Below are positions 10,187 to 23,351 of a stretch of 64,000 nt of DNA, one piece after another. Position 1 is the first letter of the stretch, and every line of letters starts with the position of its first letter. The DNA is taken from the NCBI GenBank assembly GCA_025435555.1, contig JAIWWG010000013.1, positions 489,146 to 553,145 of the forward strand, in the 5' to 3' direction. The position numbers and the translations under genes were made by a program. The stretch is from Chytriomyces cf. hyalinus JEL632 (taxonomy: Eukaryota > Chytridiomycota > Chytridiomycetes > Chytridiales > Chytriomycetaceae). The notes beneath the pieces were generated by a model. The model did no database searches. It saw only the letters and a program-made list of their open reading frames with translations, and was not told the origin of the DNA.

Positions 10187-13100
10187 ATGTTGGTGGCGTC
10201 ACGCGAAGATACGAGCAGCTCTCTCAAGCACCTATCACCTTCAGCACGTGAATGGGTTTCTCTGGTGGTCCGGCAGACGCTGACCACGAAAGACAAAGAC
10301 AAGGACTCGAAAAAGAGCCGAACTGGAAGGTGCGCATTGGCTCATCTGCTACCCTTCTTTTATGTTCTTGAACGTTCTTCTTCTTGCGTGGTGTCTGTTT
10401 TGTGTGTGGATGCGCAATCGCTGTCTCAACACCTTCTCCCTTTCTCTTTGTCATTCCAGCGCTGCTCCGCCGAGCACCAGTCAGCCGCAGACCTCCCACC
10501 CTCGCACCCACCCTCAGCAACTCAAACAATCTGCGACTGCGTCTCAGCCAACACAAAGCAGCTCCGATGGAAATGCAAATTCAACCCCGAGCCAGATGGA
10601 CGATGAGATGGAGAATGACGACGAAGATGACGAAGTCAACGATCTCGTACGCTTCGTGTTTGAACAGAACGCCCAGAATCCTTGGGACGAACGGCTGTTC
10701 AAGTGGGTCATGTCGAACTTTGACAAGTACGCATCCTTCCTTCGCGACTCGTTTGTCCTGCCCCAGGACCCGCGAAAGTCCTCAATTCCCATGCTGGCTA
10801 TCGCATACGCTGCTTTGATGATGCAAAGCTCGGATGCGGATGGTGAGAAGGACAAGGACAGGGACTTGCGAATGGAGTTGGATGCGGGTGTACGGTCTCT
10901 TGTTCTGCAAACTCCAGACTGGCAGCCTATTGGGGCATTGATGGCTGTTGTTCAAATTGAGTCGGGTGGGCGGGTTTCTATTGCGGATGAGAATGTGGAT
11001 ATCCTTAAACGTGCGTTGGCTGCCGTGAATGCCATGCCTGCCCCGCAGCCGAAGCTGACAAATGCGGCCATTGGATTAGAGCTTGTAGGACTCATGGCGG
11101 CAATCAAAAAGGATCAGGACCGCTTTCACACAAGGATCAAGAATATTTGCGATCCGTATCTGTGTTTGACGGTCAAATCCATGAATTCGCTCTTTGACTT
11201 TGACGATTTCATCACGGAGCGCTTCCTGAACTTGTCGATTGGCAAGCTTCTGAAAAATCGGTTGGACAAGAGTGACACCATTTATTCTTTTGAAGATTAC
11301 TGGAGTCAATCCACATCTTCCATGGCTACGCCGGCGAAAGCAAAGGGCAAAAAAGGGAGTGCCAGCGCGCCTGCAAATTCAACCACCACCAGCGCAAATT
11401 TGGACGTAAAAACCTTGGACGGCTTATGGGACGCATACTTGCAGCAAGCTTCCAGCGCAGCCAACATTTGTCACGAACTCATTGCCGAAGAAAGCATCAA
11501 CGAAATCATCCATGCAGCTGAACAACTCCGCTCTGTTCTCGTCGTCTCGCTGGACGATATGGTGGCTCAATGCAAAACCGTCACAGATGCGTCCATGGAA
11601 GTTGTTGTCGGCACAAAAGAAAACCTGGCTGAATTCAAAACGTTTCTCAAAACGGAATCAGAGTTGTTTAAAAAGACGAGCGCTGATGCACGCGCTTCTT
11701 TGCAAACACTGATTCGCGATTTGAACAAGCTGTATCACGTGGATTCTGCCTCTACAACGCCCACCGTGCACGGAAGACTTGAACGCACGCGCAACCGCGA
11801 GTTTATCAAGCGAATGAAGGCGTTTGAAACAGAGCAGGCAAACTACCGCGGGAAACTGATTTCCGACCTCGAGGAGTTTGCCGAAAGTATTCAATGGGAC
11901 TGTCTCGTCCTGGGAGTCGAAGTTGTTGGCGCATGCCTGGATGTCTGTGATGAGGATCTGGAGATTGAACATGATCCTGTGCGTGAGGATTGGCTTGCCC
12001 AGATTTCGAATTCGCCGACGGTAAAGAAACGGGATATGATGTTGCTTGCTTACGTCGATGGAGTCAAGTTTGGCTTGTTTGAATATGTAAAGGCGGTGGG
12101 GAAGCTGTTGCTGGAGGCGTTGGGCAGGGCTGGTGGAGATACCTCGTTGAACTTGAAGCTACTTGCATCTCCCTCGAAAACACCCGGTGCATTATCGGCA
12201 GCAACATCGGATGGGACTGCTGCTGCTGCTGCTAAAAAGAAGAAGAACAAGAAGAAGAAGAAGAAGTCTGGGGCTTCGAAGGATGCCGCTGCAGTTGCGG
12301 AGAGTGAACTTGCTGCTGGTGCCGCGCCAAGTGAAACTGATGTGAAAGAGAGTTTGAAGGGCGACAAGGAACAGGGCGGCGAATCTGAGGCTGATGATTC
12401 AGATGAAGACGAAATGGACGCCGCCATTCCCCCGCAATACGTGCAAAAAAGACAGTCTGATACCCTTGTTCCCGAAGGATCTGCCGCTACTGCATCTGGA
12501 AGCGTGTCGCCTGAAAAGCCGTTGGTTGTTCCGGTTTGGCCGAAACCCTCTCTGCTTGCGAACCCACAGAAGACTGCAGACGCAGAGTGGCCAGTTCGAT
12601 CTCCTGGGACATCAACATCCGCTGAAAGCGCTGCTGGCGAAAATCAAAGTGCACTTTCCACACTACCTGGACCAACTGCCTCTGCAGAGTCCTTGCGGCT
12701 AGGTCCTCTGCCAACAATGCAGCTTTTGCATCCTCCGAATCTGTTCCCGTCCCTACAGAGCCCAATTGATGGGAAGTCTCCATCGCATTCGCTGCAACAA
12801 CAACAGCCACCCCAATCCATCTTCCAAATTCCATCTGGCCAAATGCAACCGCCTGATTATAATGAGGTACAGCATCTGAGGATGGCCTGTGCAAGGGCAA
12901 CTCACGATATCGCCAAACTTCAAAACGACTGCGGCATGTTCTTGAGGGAGATTCATCGATTGAATGCAGAAGTGGCGCATTGGAAAACCATGGCAGAAGG
13001 ACTGCAACAGCAACAACAACTTCGAAGCCCTTTGGAAAACAAGGCTCAGACCGAATCGGTGCTTTTCACTCCTTTCAGTAACTTGCCGCAATCTCAGTCT

Positions 13101-13662
13101 CAACCTCAGCAGCAGCAATCACAAAAGCAAACCTCCTTGTCTAATAATCAGTTTCAAACTTTATTTATGGGTAATTACACGAACGGCGGGGCAAATACCA
13201 GTGGTGGAGGCGTGGCAAGCGCGATGAATGGCGAATCGGCTGTTCCCAAAGTGCGCGGCAAGTCTCCCATAACCTGGAGAAAGCCTGTTGTGAGTCTTAC
13301 TCCTGGTGGAAACAGCAGCTCTGGTGGTACGGGTGGGTTCAGCAACACGAGCAGTTCTAATGCCGGAAATCGATGGGCTAACAGTGCGATTGGAGGAGAG
13401 AGGAGGGGTCGACCGCCTGGGTTGATGAGTTCTCCGAGAGATTTGAATGGAGAAAGACGTGCCTTTGCGCGTGGGATGAAAGAGTTGAGATGCGGCAATT
13501 GTGGAGAAGTGGGGCATGAGAGCAAAGCCTGTAAGGCACCGTGCAGGTATTCTTTTGCTTGACGTATGAAGCAGCTGAGAGAGCTGAATGTTAATTTCCG
13601 TGTTCTTTTGTTTTAGATATTGCGACCAACTGGGTCATTTGGCAGCGCAGTGTCCCTTTTGA
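10187..13662 (+). CDS. Large protein with two C-terminal CCHC zinc knuckles
   Basis: Three exons: 10187-10329, 10460-13546 and 13617-13662, about 1091 aa. The ATG at 10187 is chosen because its frame alone joins in phase across the 130-nt first intron. After a low-complexity leader comes an acidic patch (DDEMENDDEDDEVNDLV) and a helical region of about 500 residues with no recognised domain. A Lys-rich run near residue 630 (KKKKNKKKKKKSG) may be a nuclear signal. Gln/Pro/Ser-rich linkers and a Gly/Ser segment follow. The end carries CGNCGEVGHESKAC and, across the last intron, CRYCDQLGHLAAQC: both fit CX2CX4HX4C zinc knuckles that bind single-stranded RNA or DNA. The last exon codes only 15 residues but completes the second knuckle. 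RNA metabolism is likely by inference; the family is unknown to me. Confidence 0.75.
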
Positions 13663-13736
13663 AGGTAGTTGGGATCACCTTTTTTTTTTATGATGGTTTT
13701 GCTGGTGACATTTGCGATGAAGAAAGTAAAGCAAAA

Positions 13737-14012
13737 ATGAGCGGCATGCCTTTCCGATACCTGCACTTTGTGAACGCACGGATAGATCCAGTGTTGTTTG
13801 TGTCTATCGGCGTGGCCGGATTCCTGCTGCACCAGCGTGAGCGGCTAGCGACGAGTCGAAGAGCTGTGCCGCTCAACGGGGACGAAAGACTTCGAAGGCC
13901 GCTGTTGCTGCCCATCCATACCCTGATCATGCGCAAGGCCGAGCGATGGTGGCAAGGAGTCAAAGCGCCGACTCGGGCGGAGGCCTTATATGTGACAGAC
14001 GTTGCCAACTGA
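13737..14012 (+). CDS. Small membrane protein, NCE101-like
   Basis: A single exon of 91 codons starts at ATG 13737, 74 bp after the zinc-knuckle stop. The protein begins MSGMPFRYLHFVNARIDPV, followed by a hydrophobic segment (VLFVSIGVAGFLL) and then basic residues HQRER. A residue order of R-x-D-P immediately before one membrane span, followed by an Arg/Glu-rich tail, recalls the fungal NCE101 (non-classical export protein 1) family of single-pass proteins. The remaining 50 residues are basic and not recognised, including LPIHTLIMRKAERWWQ. An open frame on the opposite strand overlaps it, and the region is short, so the call is tentative. Confidence 0.42.
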   Translation: MSGMPFRYLHFVNARIDPVLFVSIGVAGFLLHQRERLATSRRAVPLNGDERLRRPLLLPIHTLIMRKAERWWQGVKAPTRAEALYVTDVAN

Positions 14013-14060
14013 CTGGAATGCATTGCTTGAGCAGTAAATAAGAAAAATAAACAAGCCATC

Positions 14061-14792
14061 ATGCTGCAAGGCGCCGCAAGCTACTGCTATATTCCCAACT
14101 TTATCACTTCTGCGGACGAAACGCGTCTTCTAAACAAAGTATACCAGGCACCTCAGTCGAAGTGGGTAACTCTTTCCAACAGACGTCTGCAGAACTGGGG
14201 TGCAACAACTCCAAAGGAGGGCTCGACCACCGCTATTGCGCATCCGCTGCCCGACTGGCTGCATACTACAGCTATCAGCATTAGCAATACAGCCATCGAA
14301 TGCATTAACGACATCAACAACAATACCACCAAAGACATCCCCCGCGTCTTTGCGGAAACGACTCCAAACAACTGTCTCATCAACGAATACTTGCCTGGCC
14401 AAGGTATTATGCCACATCTGGACGGTCCTGCCTTCAAATCCGCCGTTGCCACCGTCACTCTGGGCTCGCATTGTGTGCTTGACTTTTATCACAAGGACAG
14501 AGGAGCCGGTCGAGACGTGGATCCCGATTTCTCGCTCTTGCTTCAGCCGCGAAGTCTCGTAATTATCCACGATGATCTGTACAACAATTATTTGCACGGC
14601 ATCAAAGAGGTGGTGCAAGATGCTGTCCAGAAAAGCTCGATTCTGAACTGGGCAGACGCTGCAATGGGCACGGATGAATTAGATGGTACAGGAGGGACTG
14701 CAATTCTTTTGCGGGAAACGCGTGTCAGCCTAACTTTCCGCGTCGCTGCGAAGTTGTCTAAACTCAATCTATTTGGAAAGAGGCGCGAATAA
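14061..14792 (+). CDS. ALKBH6: ALKBH6-like 2-oxoglutarate/Fe(II) dioxygenase
   Basis: An uninterrupted frame of 243 aa, close to the 238 aa of human ALKBH6. It opens with the family's YIPNFITSADETRLLNKVY block and RRLQNWGATT. The double-stranded beta-helix carries the iron-binding HxD in NEYLPGQGIMPHLDGPAF, a distal His candidate in YLHGIKE, and the 2-oxoglutarate arginine motif in RETRVSLTFR. AlkB relatives oxidatively remove alkyl groups from nucleic acids or proteins; the ALKBH6 substrate is poorly settled. The start lies 48 bp after the small membrane gene on the same strand. No intron is needed. Confidence 0.9.
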   Translation: MLQGAASYCYIPNFITSADETRLLNKVYQAPQSKWVTLSNRRLQNWGATTPKEGSTTAIAHPLPDWLHTTAISISNTAIECINDINNNTTKDIPRVFAETTPNNCLINEYLPGQGIMPHLDGPAFKSAVATVTLGSHCVLDFYHKDRGAGRDVDPDFSLLLQPRSLVIIHDDLYNNYLHGIKEVVQDAVQKSSILNWADAAMGTDELDGTGGTAILLRETRVSLTFRVAAKLSKLNLFGKRRE

Positions 14793-14862
14793 AAGCGGAC
14801 TCCACACTCGGGGCACATACCAACCAGATTAGGCGACAAACGTGTGGCATTTGATGCGGTTA

Positions 14863-15992
14863 TTATTTTGTTTTATTGATGCTTGGAATCGCGGAGAATA
14901 AATCATCGGTGCGGCTCTCAAATCCGGAAGGCAGTCTTGAACTGATGACCGGCTTTTTGCGACCCCACGGTGAAGTCGGAAACAGCTTCCTCTCCTTGTC
15001 TCGTGAACTTTTAAACTGCTCCCACCGTTTCACAGCATTCTGCGCATTGTTTGTTTCTGAATTCTCGGGCATGTCCTTCAAAGAAACGCTCTCTATAGCT
15101 TGATAGACAAGTAACGAGGCCAATGCATCGTTCGCAGCGTATTCGATTGCTGGGATAGGCAGGTCCGAGGATCCCCAGTTGAATCCAGTTGCAACGGGGT
15201 TGACTTTCTTGAACGCGGCTGAATCGTCGACAAACCTGCAAATTTTGGTAAGTCGTTTCTGTTAGAAGTTCATATCATAGAACAAGTATCGTACGTGTGG
15301 TAGAGCGAGACGAGACTTCGAGCTCCTATTTTTCGAGCGATTGGCATCATGGCGCAGTCAATTTTGTTTTCTGTCTGGAGAGCTGTTCAGATGGGACCAA
15401 GGAAATAAAAACGGAGAAGAGAGGGCAGAAGGAGCATATGGAACTCCGAATCAGAAGTATGACAAGAACCTTTACATTCAAGTGTTTTGCGAGCAATTCG
15501 GCGTCTTGACGTATGCCCACCCCGACTTTGGCGATGGCTTGGGATTCCAATAGATGCCTTAATGCAGATGGAAACCGTGAGGAATCAAGATCCAGGGAAT
15601 TCTGACTTGCTAGAAATTCTCCGCAGATGGGCTGAAGCTGCGCTAGTGGATTCGCTACATCAGAGCAGCCAACGAAAGCTTCAACCGACCACACTCACCT
15701 GAAACACGCCAACAATGTCCGGACTGAATGCGATCTGCACAAGAGCCGGCTTATTGCTCCAAAATTCCACATCGAAGCCAACAGAAGATATGTCCGTCTT
15801 GAGATTTGATGAGGCGTCATTGACGGTTGCAATGAATGCATTTGCCGAATCCCTCGAGTTCAGGACGAATACTTTGGCTGCAGGTCTGCATGTCGATATG
15901 AGGGGATGTGGGAAGAGCCCCTTTGATGCTGCGGTCGACAGAATGCGTGTGCTGAGCGCTCCTGCACTGGTGACAAACCCTGATTTCGTCAT
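14863..15992 (-). CDS. 3'-5' exonuclease (DnaQ/WRN-exo type), likely mitochondrial
   Basis: Four exons: 15699-15992, 15476-15637, 15295-15374 and 14863-15235, about 302 aa. The N-terminal 45 residues (MTKSGFVTSAGALSTRIL...) contain Arg, Lys, Ser and Thr but no acidic residue, like a mitochondrial presequence. The nuclease core begins at KVFVLNSRDSANAF. Exo I reads VGFDVEFW, followed by ALVQIAFSPDIVGVF; Exo II is FPSALRHLLESQAIAKVGVGI with D soon after; Exo III includes IEYAANDALASLLVYQAI. The Asp/Glu metal ligands of the DEDD superfamily are therefore present. WRN-exo relatives degrade single strands or duplex ends 3' to 5'. The upstream gene's stop is only 17 bp before the ATG, so a fusion with that gene cannot be excluded. 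The second acceptor (15638-15643) was chosen among two in-phase options. Confidence 0.75.
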
Positions 15993-16009
15993 TCTTTTTT
16001 TTTAAACCT

Positions 16010-18917
16010 TCATTTGCATCCACACAGAAAAACGAACGGATGCCAGCCCCAATCATCTGCGTCTCCATTCCTCTCAGTTTCACAAGATATTTCTTCTGTG
16101 CCGCCAATTGTGGTGGTTGGAGCCCGCTCAACAACCCCTGGCACGTGACTGCCTTGTCGCGTCGGCAAGTCCAGCTGGCCATTGAATTCCATGCGGGCTG
16201 AGGAAAACGAAGACACAGTGCCTTCATTAGAGGACTCGTTTGCCAGTTCCTCCACTACCGCATGGAATTCAGGCTCGGTTCCATGGACCACCTTGACTTC
16301 ATAACCCTGATCATATATGTCATAAAACTTATTCCAGACGCATGGCGTGTTGCTGTTCAATATGTCCTGATTAAGGACCCGAGGCACCGGGCTTTTTGAT
16401 TGTTGAGCCAATGAAAATTGAGACCCTGAACATTCCCCGAAACTTGACAACGTGTCAAGCTCCAGCATGTCTCCATCTGCCGAGCAATTCGAAGTTTTAC
16501 GATTCCAGTCCTCATCATCGACGGACGATGCGCATTCTCTCTTCGATGCAAGGTACGCGCCAAACTTGGGCGGTGATGTGGGCATTTCGTCGTGCATGGT
16601 GGCTGCTGAGTCTTGAGACTCTTTGGACGCGTCCCTGATGGTATCTTGCACGCGTAACACTGAGTATCGTCCTTGCGAGATTTTGACACTTTTCAAAGGT
16701 TCTTGAAAGGGCGTCAAGGCCGGCTTGGTTTCAAAATTGGATTGTGGACGTCGAGGTCCTCTGATTTTCTGCTGCGCGATTGGTGGGAGTGGGACAGCTA
16801 CACGGTAGTTGAACAGATGTGATGAGAAGATAATCAGCTGAAGAAGTGCCATGCAAGCTTACTGCATGATGAATGGCGAGACGGATGACGAAGCGTGTTG
16901 GGTGTGTGGGTATTTTGGACAGCTTTCGCGAATGCTGTCAGGAAAGAAACCTGATTCGATTCTTTTGAAGAATTCAGAGACGATAAATGTGAATTTGGTT
17001 GTCCTAGTGAGACTGTTTTTGAAGTTGTTGTTGACGCTGAAGTTGTGCTGCTGAACGCCCTCTCGCCGCCAAGAGGGACCACGTAATCAAGATTGTTTAT
17101 CCGCCTCGATGCGCTCGTTTTGCTGGTGCTGTTTCGTGCATTCGAGGTGGTGCTGCCAACGGCGTGCAGTGTGGTGGGGCGGGGAAGTGAAACACATGCC
17201 AGCGAGCCAGATGACCCACTACTCGGTTGGGACTGTGCCGTGCAAATGGAACCAAGGTATACGCTGGACCGGCTGCCGCCGCTATTACTGCTGCGGAAAT
17301 CTGACAGCTCCATCGGAAAGCTCACTTTTTTATTTTTGAAGTTTTCTTTTTGGATTCTGACAACTTCAACTTTTGTTGTTCATAAACACTCAGTGGCTGT
17401 TGCGGATGAACTTTCCGGCTATTCCTCGATCCGCAACAACTTGAGAAAATTTCGAAAATGCTTTTAACAGGCGGAAGTGGTGGCTCATTGGTCTGAGGAT
17501 CATCCGCTTTTACAACAGCCACAGTCTCTCCCAAAGTAACCACTGACGCGTCTTTCTCGGCTTTCTTCTTCTCCAATTTTAGACGCGCTGTTTCCGCGGC
17601 AGCAAGTTCGCGTGCGGCTGCCTCTTCTTGCTTCAGCCGCTCCATCCGTTCTTTGGCGGTTTTGATTACAGAAGACAGTGGCACTTTTGACTTTACGGAG
17701 AGTGATTTCTTTAGATGGGAGCCGTCAGCTTCTACGGAAGTTGAATGGTTCGTGTCGTTGGTTCTGGTTGTCCGTAACGAATCTTGCGAAGCAATTAGAG
17801 TGAGATTAGGGTCAGATTTCAATGCTTCGGCAAGTTTGAGCTCAAGTTCTGTAATAATCTTTAGCTCTTCAGTGTTCGGTGGTGGTATATATGTGTGCCA
17901 ATGTTTGTGGGTGTGGCGAATGGCTTGAGGAGTGACCTCGGTAAGCGAAAGAACCTGAAATGTTTTGGATTCACTCAACAATCGATCTCACTGGACACAG
18001 GTTTGCGTCGAAAGAAAGGATACCTTATCCATCCCCTCTTCCTCTTCTTCTTGTTCAAGACAGCGTTTGGTGTGGTATAGTTCGCCATCTGATTTGCTTG
18101 CTTTCGCAGTTTCCAAGTCCTCAATGTCTTCACTATCGACAGCTGGTTTGGATGATAAGATAGTGGCTGATGTCCGCACAGCTGGAAGCTGATTTTGCAA
18201 AGAGTTTCTTCGCGAATGTTGGGCTGACGAACAAGGAGAGCTAAACGGCGCGAATTTGGACGATGTGTGAGTAATTTCGGTAGTGGCTTGGAAGAGTGAA
18301 GAGGCGCTGTCAGCGTAAGGAATGCTGGAAGATGAGGATGAGACCCCATTATTTAACGTGGATATAGGTTCGGAAATTACGGCAGATTTTACGATCCCAG
18401 TGCTTCCAAGCGGCATAAGCGGCATTTTCGGATGTTTGGAGGTGTCCAATGGAGATAATTTTGTCTTGGAGAGAGGGAGTTTCGCCACGTCTGGAAAGTT
18501 AACTTGTCCAGTGGTCGGCCTACCATCGAAATTTGAAATTTCGACTGCGGTAGTTGGCGAGTTTCGGGTGAAGTTTGCGCCATCTGACGCTGTCTGCGTT
18601 TTCGCGCCATTCGATTCTGAAGTTAAATGGTCAAACGGACCTTGGGATTTACTCCTTGACGTTCCAGGCGCGGAGTAAGCCACAGCAGATGAACTGGAGC
18701 TTGCCGGGCGTGGCTGATCTCTGATAGCGACTGGTTTGGATGATGAGGAGCCAGCTGTTGCCGACGCAACTTTCCGCTTCGGTTGATTGGCTATTGTTTG
18801 TCTGGCTATTTCTGAGTCCAGCTCCGAAGCCATACTCTCCAGTTGATTCCGCAGTGATTTCGGGCTCTGATCCGCCAACTGGTCGTGAGGCCCAGGCGCA
18901 CGGCGATCTTCCATCAT
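16010..18917 (-). CDS. Ser-rich 912-aa protein of unknown function
   Basis: Four exons: 18024-18917, 17326-17954, 16863-17290 and 16010-16797. The start is the tandem ATG at 18915-18917 (MMEDRRAPG). Introns 17955-18023 and 16798-16862 have standard borders. The third is only 35 nt if the first in-phase acceptor (17291) is used; later in-phase acceptors would begin the exon at 17272 or 17263. The N-terminal 290 residues are Ser/Thr/Pro-rich and disordered. Then comes a more ordered block: VTPQAIRHTHKHWHTYIPPP followed by a helix with ITELELKLAEALKSD, and a coiled-coil-like segment (AKERMERLKQEEAAARELAA). The tail is again Ser-rich, with WNKFYDIYDQGYEVKVVHG. No family was recognised. The last exon may continue differently near 16130 (an alternative frame joins KKYLVKLRGM), so its C-terminus is uncertain. 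Confidence 0.6.
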
Positions 18918-18998
18918 GTGTTTTGTAAAAGAATTTGTGCAGTCGCACAGTTTAAATTTCTTCAAAGTTGCATCAAACTGTTCGCTTGGCCAAAAATC
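18918..18998. promoter_or_regulatory. 81-bp divergent promoter region
   Basis: Only 81 bp separate the start codons of the 912-aa gene (minus, 18917) and the F-box gene (plus, 18999). Both transcription starts and any shared control elements must lie here or inside the coding regions. No TATA box is evident. Confidence 0.5.
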
Positions 18999-21061
18999 AT
19001 GTCGCCAAAGCACACCTCCACTGCCTCGCTTTGGTCGCCCGATACGCAGGGCCAGGGGACAGACCATAAAGGTGAGAAGTGCGCATTCGATCCAGCCACA
19101 GGACACACTGACTTCGTGGGAACAGAGGTGTTCTATCTGGCGGAGAATGGAGGCCCATCCCAATTCAACTCTGCACCAACTCCGAAACCTTCTCGAGCCC
19201 TGTCAGACGTGCATACGCTGTTGCGAGCTGCCTCAACCCTTTTCCACTTTGCGCAGCGCTCAAACCAACTCGTTGTACAAGATACCAGCAAAGAGAAGGC
19301 GTCTGGACATCTTCCAATCGAGCTAATCGAACATATCGTATCCTTTGTTTCAGAGGAAGAAAAGGATGTCTTGTTTGCAGGGCTTTCTGTGAACCGAAGG
19401 TGCCGTGTCAGATATGAAATTTTTCTGAACTGACTGACATCTTTCAGGTGGAACGCTGTGTCATTCTCCAAGTTCTGGAAGCGTCTGCACGTGCGCGACC
19501 AAGCAAGCTGGGTCAAGTTCCAGCAATTTTGTCTTCAGCGCGATAGATCTTTTACGTTTCAAGACTACTCTGCGAACCTGCAGTTTCTGCACATAAGCAA
19601 CGCGAAAGCTCCGATATCTACTGACTGCATTCATGCTCTGATGGTTAATTGCTCGCATCTGAAGAGCCTGACATTCGAAACTGTTTCCTTCACACACTTT
19701 AGCAATCTGACCGCTGCTGCGGGAACTTCAGACAGGCCGCTGATTACGAGGCTCAAGTCGCTCACTATCAAGGGCTCGCCGGATCTCGATCAAGCGAATC
19801 TACTAGCCATCATGAAGCAAGCAATTAATCTCGAGTCCCTCTATTTGGCCGGCACGCACGAATTGAACGAATCCGATATTTGTACCGCTATTGCCTTCGC
19901 GCCAAATTTAGTCAGTCTACAACTAGGCGACCTGAATGCAACAAGAGCTCCATTTTCGAGCACACGAGGTTTCGCACTGTTCGAAGGATCGCAACTGGCC
20001 AATGCATTGAACAGAACCTGCAAGAATCTTGAGTCTCTTACACTTGATGGATTAATCGGCATTGATTCGCTTGGATTCGCGGCTTTGCTGACTGTTTTGC
20101 GACCTACTTGTGATTTGGGAGGCAATGTTCCCGTGCAGACCCTGAACGAAGTTGACGAAGAAGCTGTCGAAGCAGGTCCTTCGAGAAGCGTTCGACTAAG
20201 CCATCTGTCTCTTCATACGCCATCTGTCCATGTTGACGACGTTGTATTTCGCGAAACGCTTGCGAGCCCTTTAGCCATATCTCATTTAACACGTTTCTGT
20301 CTCAGCGAAGCACATGGCTTAAATGATGCCAGTTTTATTGAAATCATTGCTGCAATGGGTCCAAGGAATTTGAAGCACTTGGAATTGGGACCTGGATTAA
20401 ATCTTGGAGACTTATCTTTGAATGCCGTTGGTCAATTCGCAACTGGACTGAAAAGTCTTGAATGCATAGGCCTTCCTAAAGTTCGCGATATTGGATCCAT
20501 CATTGGATTTCCGTATAGGGACCTTGATTCGCTTTCCATCAAAAACCTTATGGGAGTGAGTGAGGTTAGGACGCTGCTCGTTTCTCCTCGTCAAAGTACC
20601 GGCTGGAAGAGAATGGTCGAAATTGCCAAGGAAGAAATGCAGAACCAAAATGTCGGTTCAGCTGGCGACTTTGGTGGCGAAGCTTTTGAAGAGGAGTTTG
20701 TGGAAGCTCAAGAAGCATTTGCCGCAACAGTGGGCTTTCAAGCGAATGCGGAAAACATTATGGCTGAGACTGCAGCTGCGGCCGCCGGATTGACTATCCC
20801 CGATCTTGATGAACCCGTTGTCATTGGGTGTCAGAAAATTGTGTCCATCAAGCTTATCCAAACGTCTTTATCTGGAGAAACGGTTGTGGCGATAGTTTCA
20901 TCCATGAACCAAACTCTGAAGCAAGTGACTGTCTCGACGGCAACGATGGATGATCGCAGCAGACTGGTTTGTTCTTTAGCATGTGCTGAGTGTGTATTCT
21001 GACATGAACTCCTGTGCAGGCAATGGTGGAGGCTTTCCCAGGGGTCGCGTACGAGTGCTGA
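18999..21061 (+). CDS. F-box protein with leucine-rich-repeat-like region
   Basis: Three exons: 18999-19399, 19448-20966 and 21020-21061, about 653 aa. The first intron (48 nt) sits inside the F-box: GHLPIELIEHIVSFVSEEE, then LSVNR joins RWNAVSFSKFWKRLHV. F-boxes bind Skp1 in SCF ubiquitin ligases. After it come repeated Leu-rich words such as SLTFETVSF, RLKSLTIKGSPDLDQ, NLESLYLAGTHELNE, NLESLTLDGL and NLKHLELGPGLNLGD, spaced like LRRs, which would recruit the substrate. The last third has an acidic Ala/Glu helix near residue 540. The final exon adds 13 residues (AMVEAFPGVAYEC). The substrate cannot be told from sequence. Confidence 0.82.
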
Positions 21062-21203
21062 CACCAATTTGTTTGAAATCTCCCGATGTTGCATCTCCGA
21101 GGCCATGAGTGCGAGTGTTTTTCAAATAAAGCAAACGGAAAAGACACCAACTTTGTCCAAACTCATTTTTCGTTTTTCGGAGGCCTCATACATACTTATT
21201 AAA

Positions 21204-23039
<1,836 letters not shown>

Positions 23040-23351
23040 TTCCATTTCCTCATCCTTTTCGTTTTGGACCGTCTTCCACACTCTCGAGGGTCCCCCAAAT
23101 GTCGTGAAATAATTCTAATAAAATATCGTTGTTTACGACCCATGGCCAATTGAGGGAACAAGCGAAAGAGGCAAAAAAAATTGAACAAATATGGAAGATG
23201 AACAGAAAAGATAATTTGAGAGCCAGAATTCCCGACATATTGAGACCCATCATCCAAGCACCTTCAAGGCTACTACTTCTTCTAAAAAACGGAAAACGGA
23301 GAGGCGTGAGCAGACAGCGGCAGGGGAGGTCAAATGGAGGATAAAAATTCA
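23040..23351. other. Convergent 3' intergenic region
   Basis: The aminotransferase (plus) and the DYRK kinase (minus) end toward each other across 312 bp. An AATAAA-like signal occurs near 23118 for the plus gene. No gene or repeat is apparent; open frames on the minus strand are short and Pro/Phe-rich without a recognisable domain. Confidence 0.5.
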
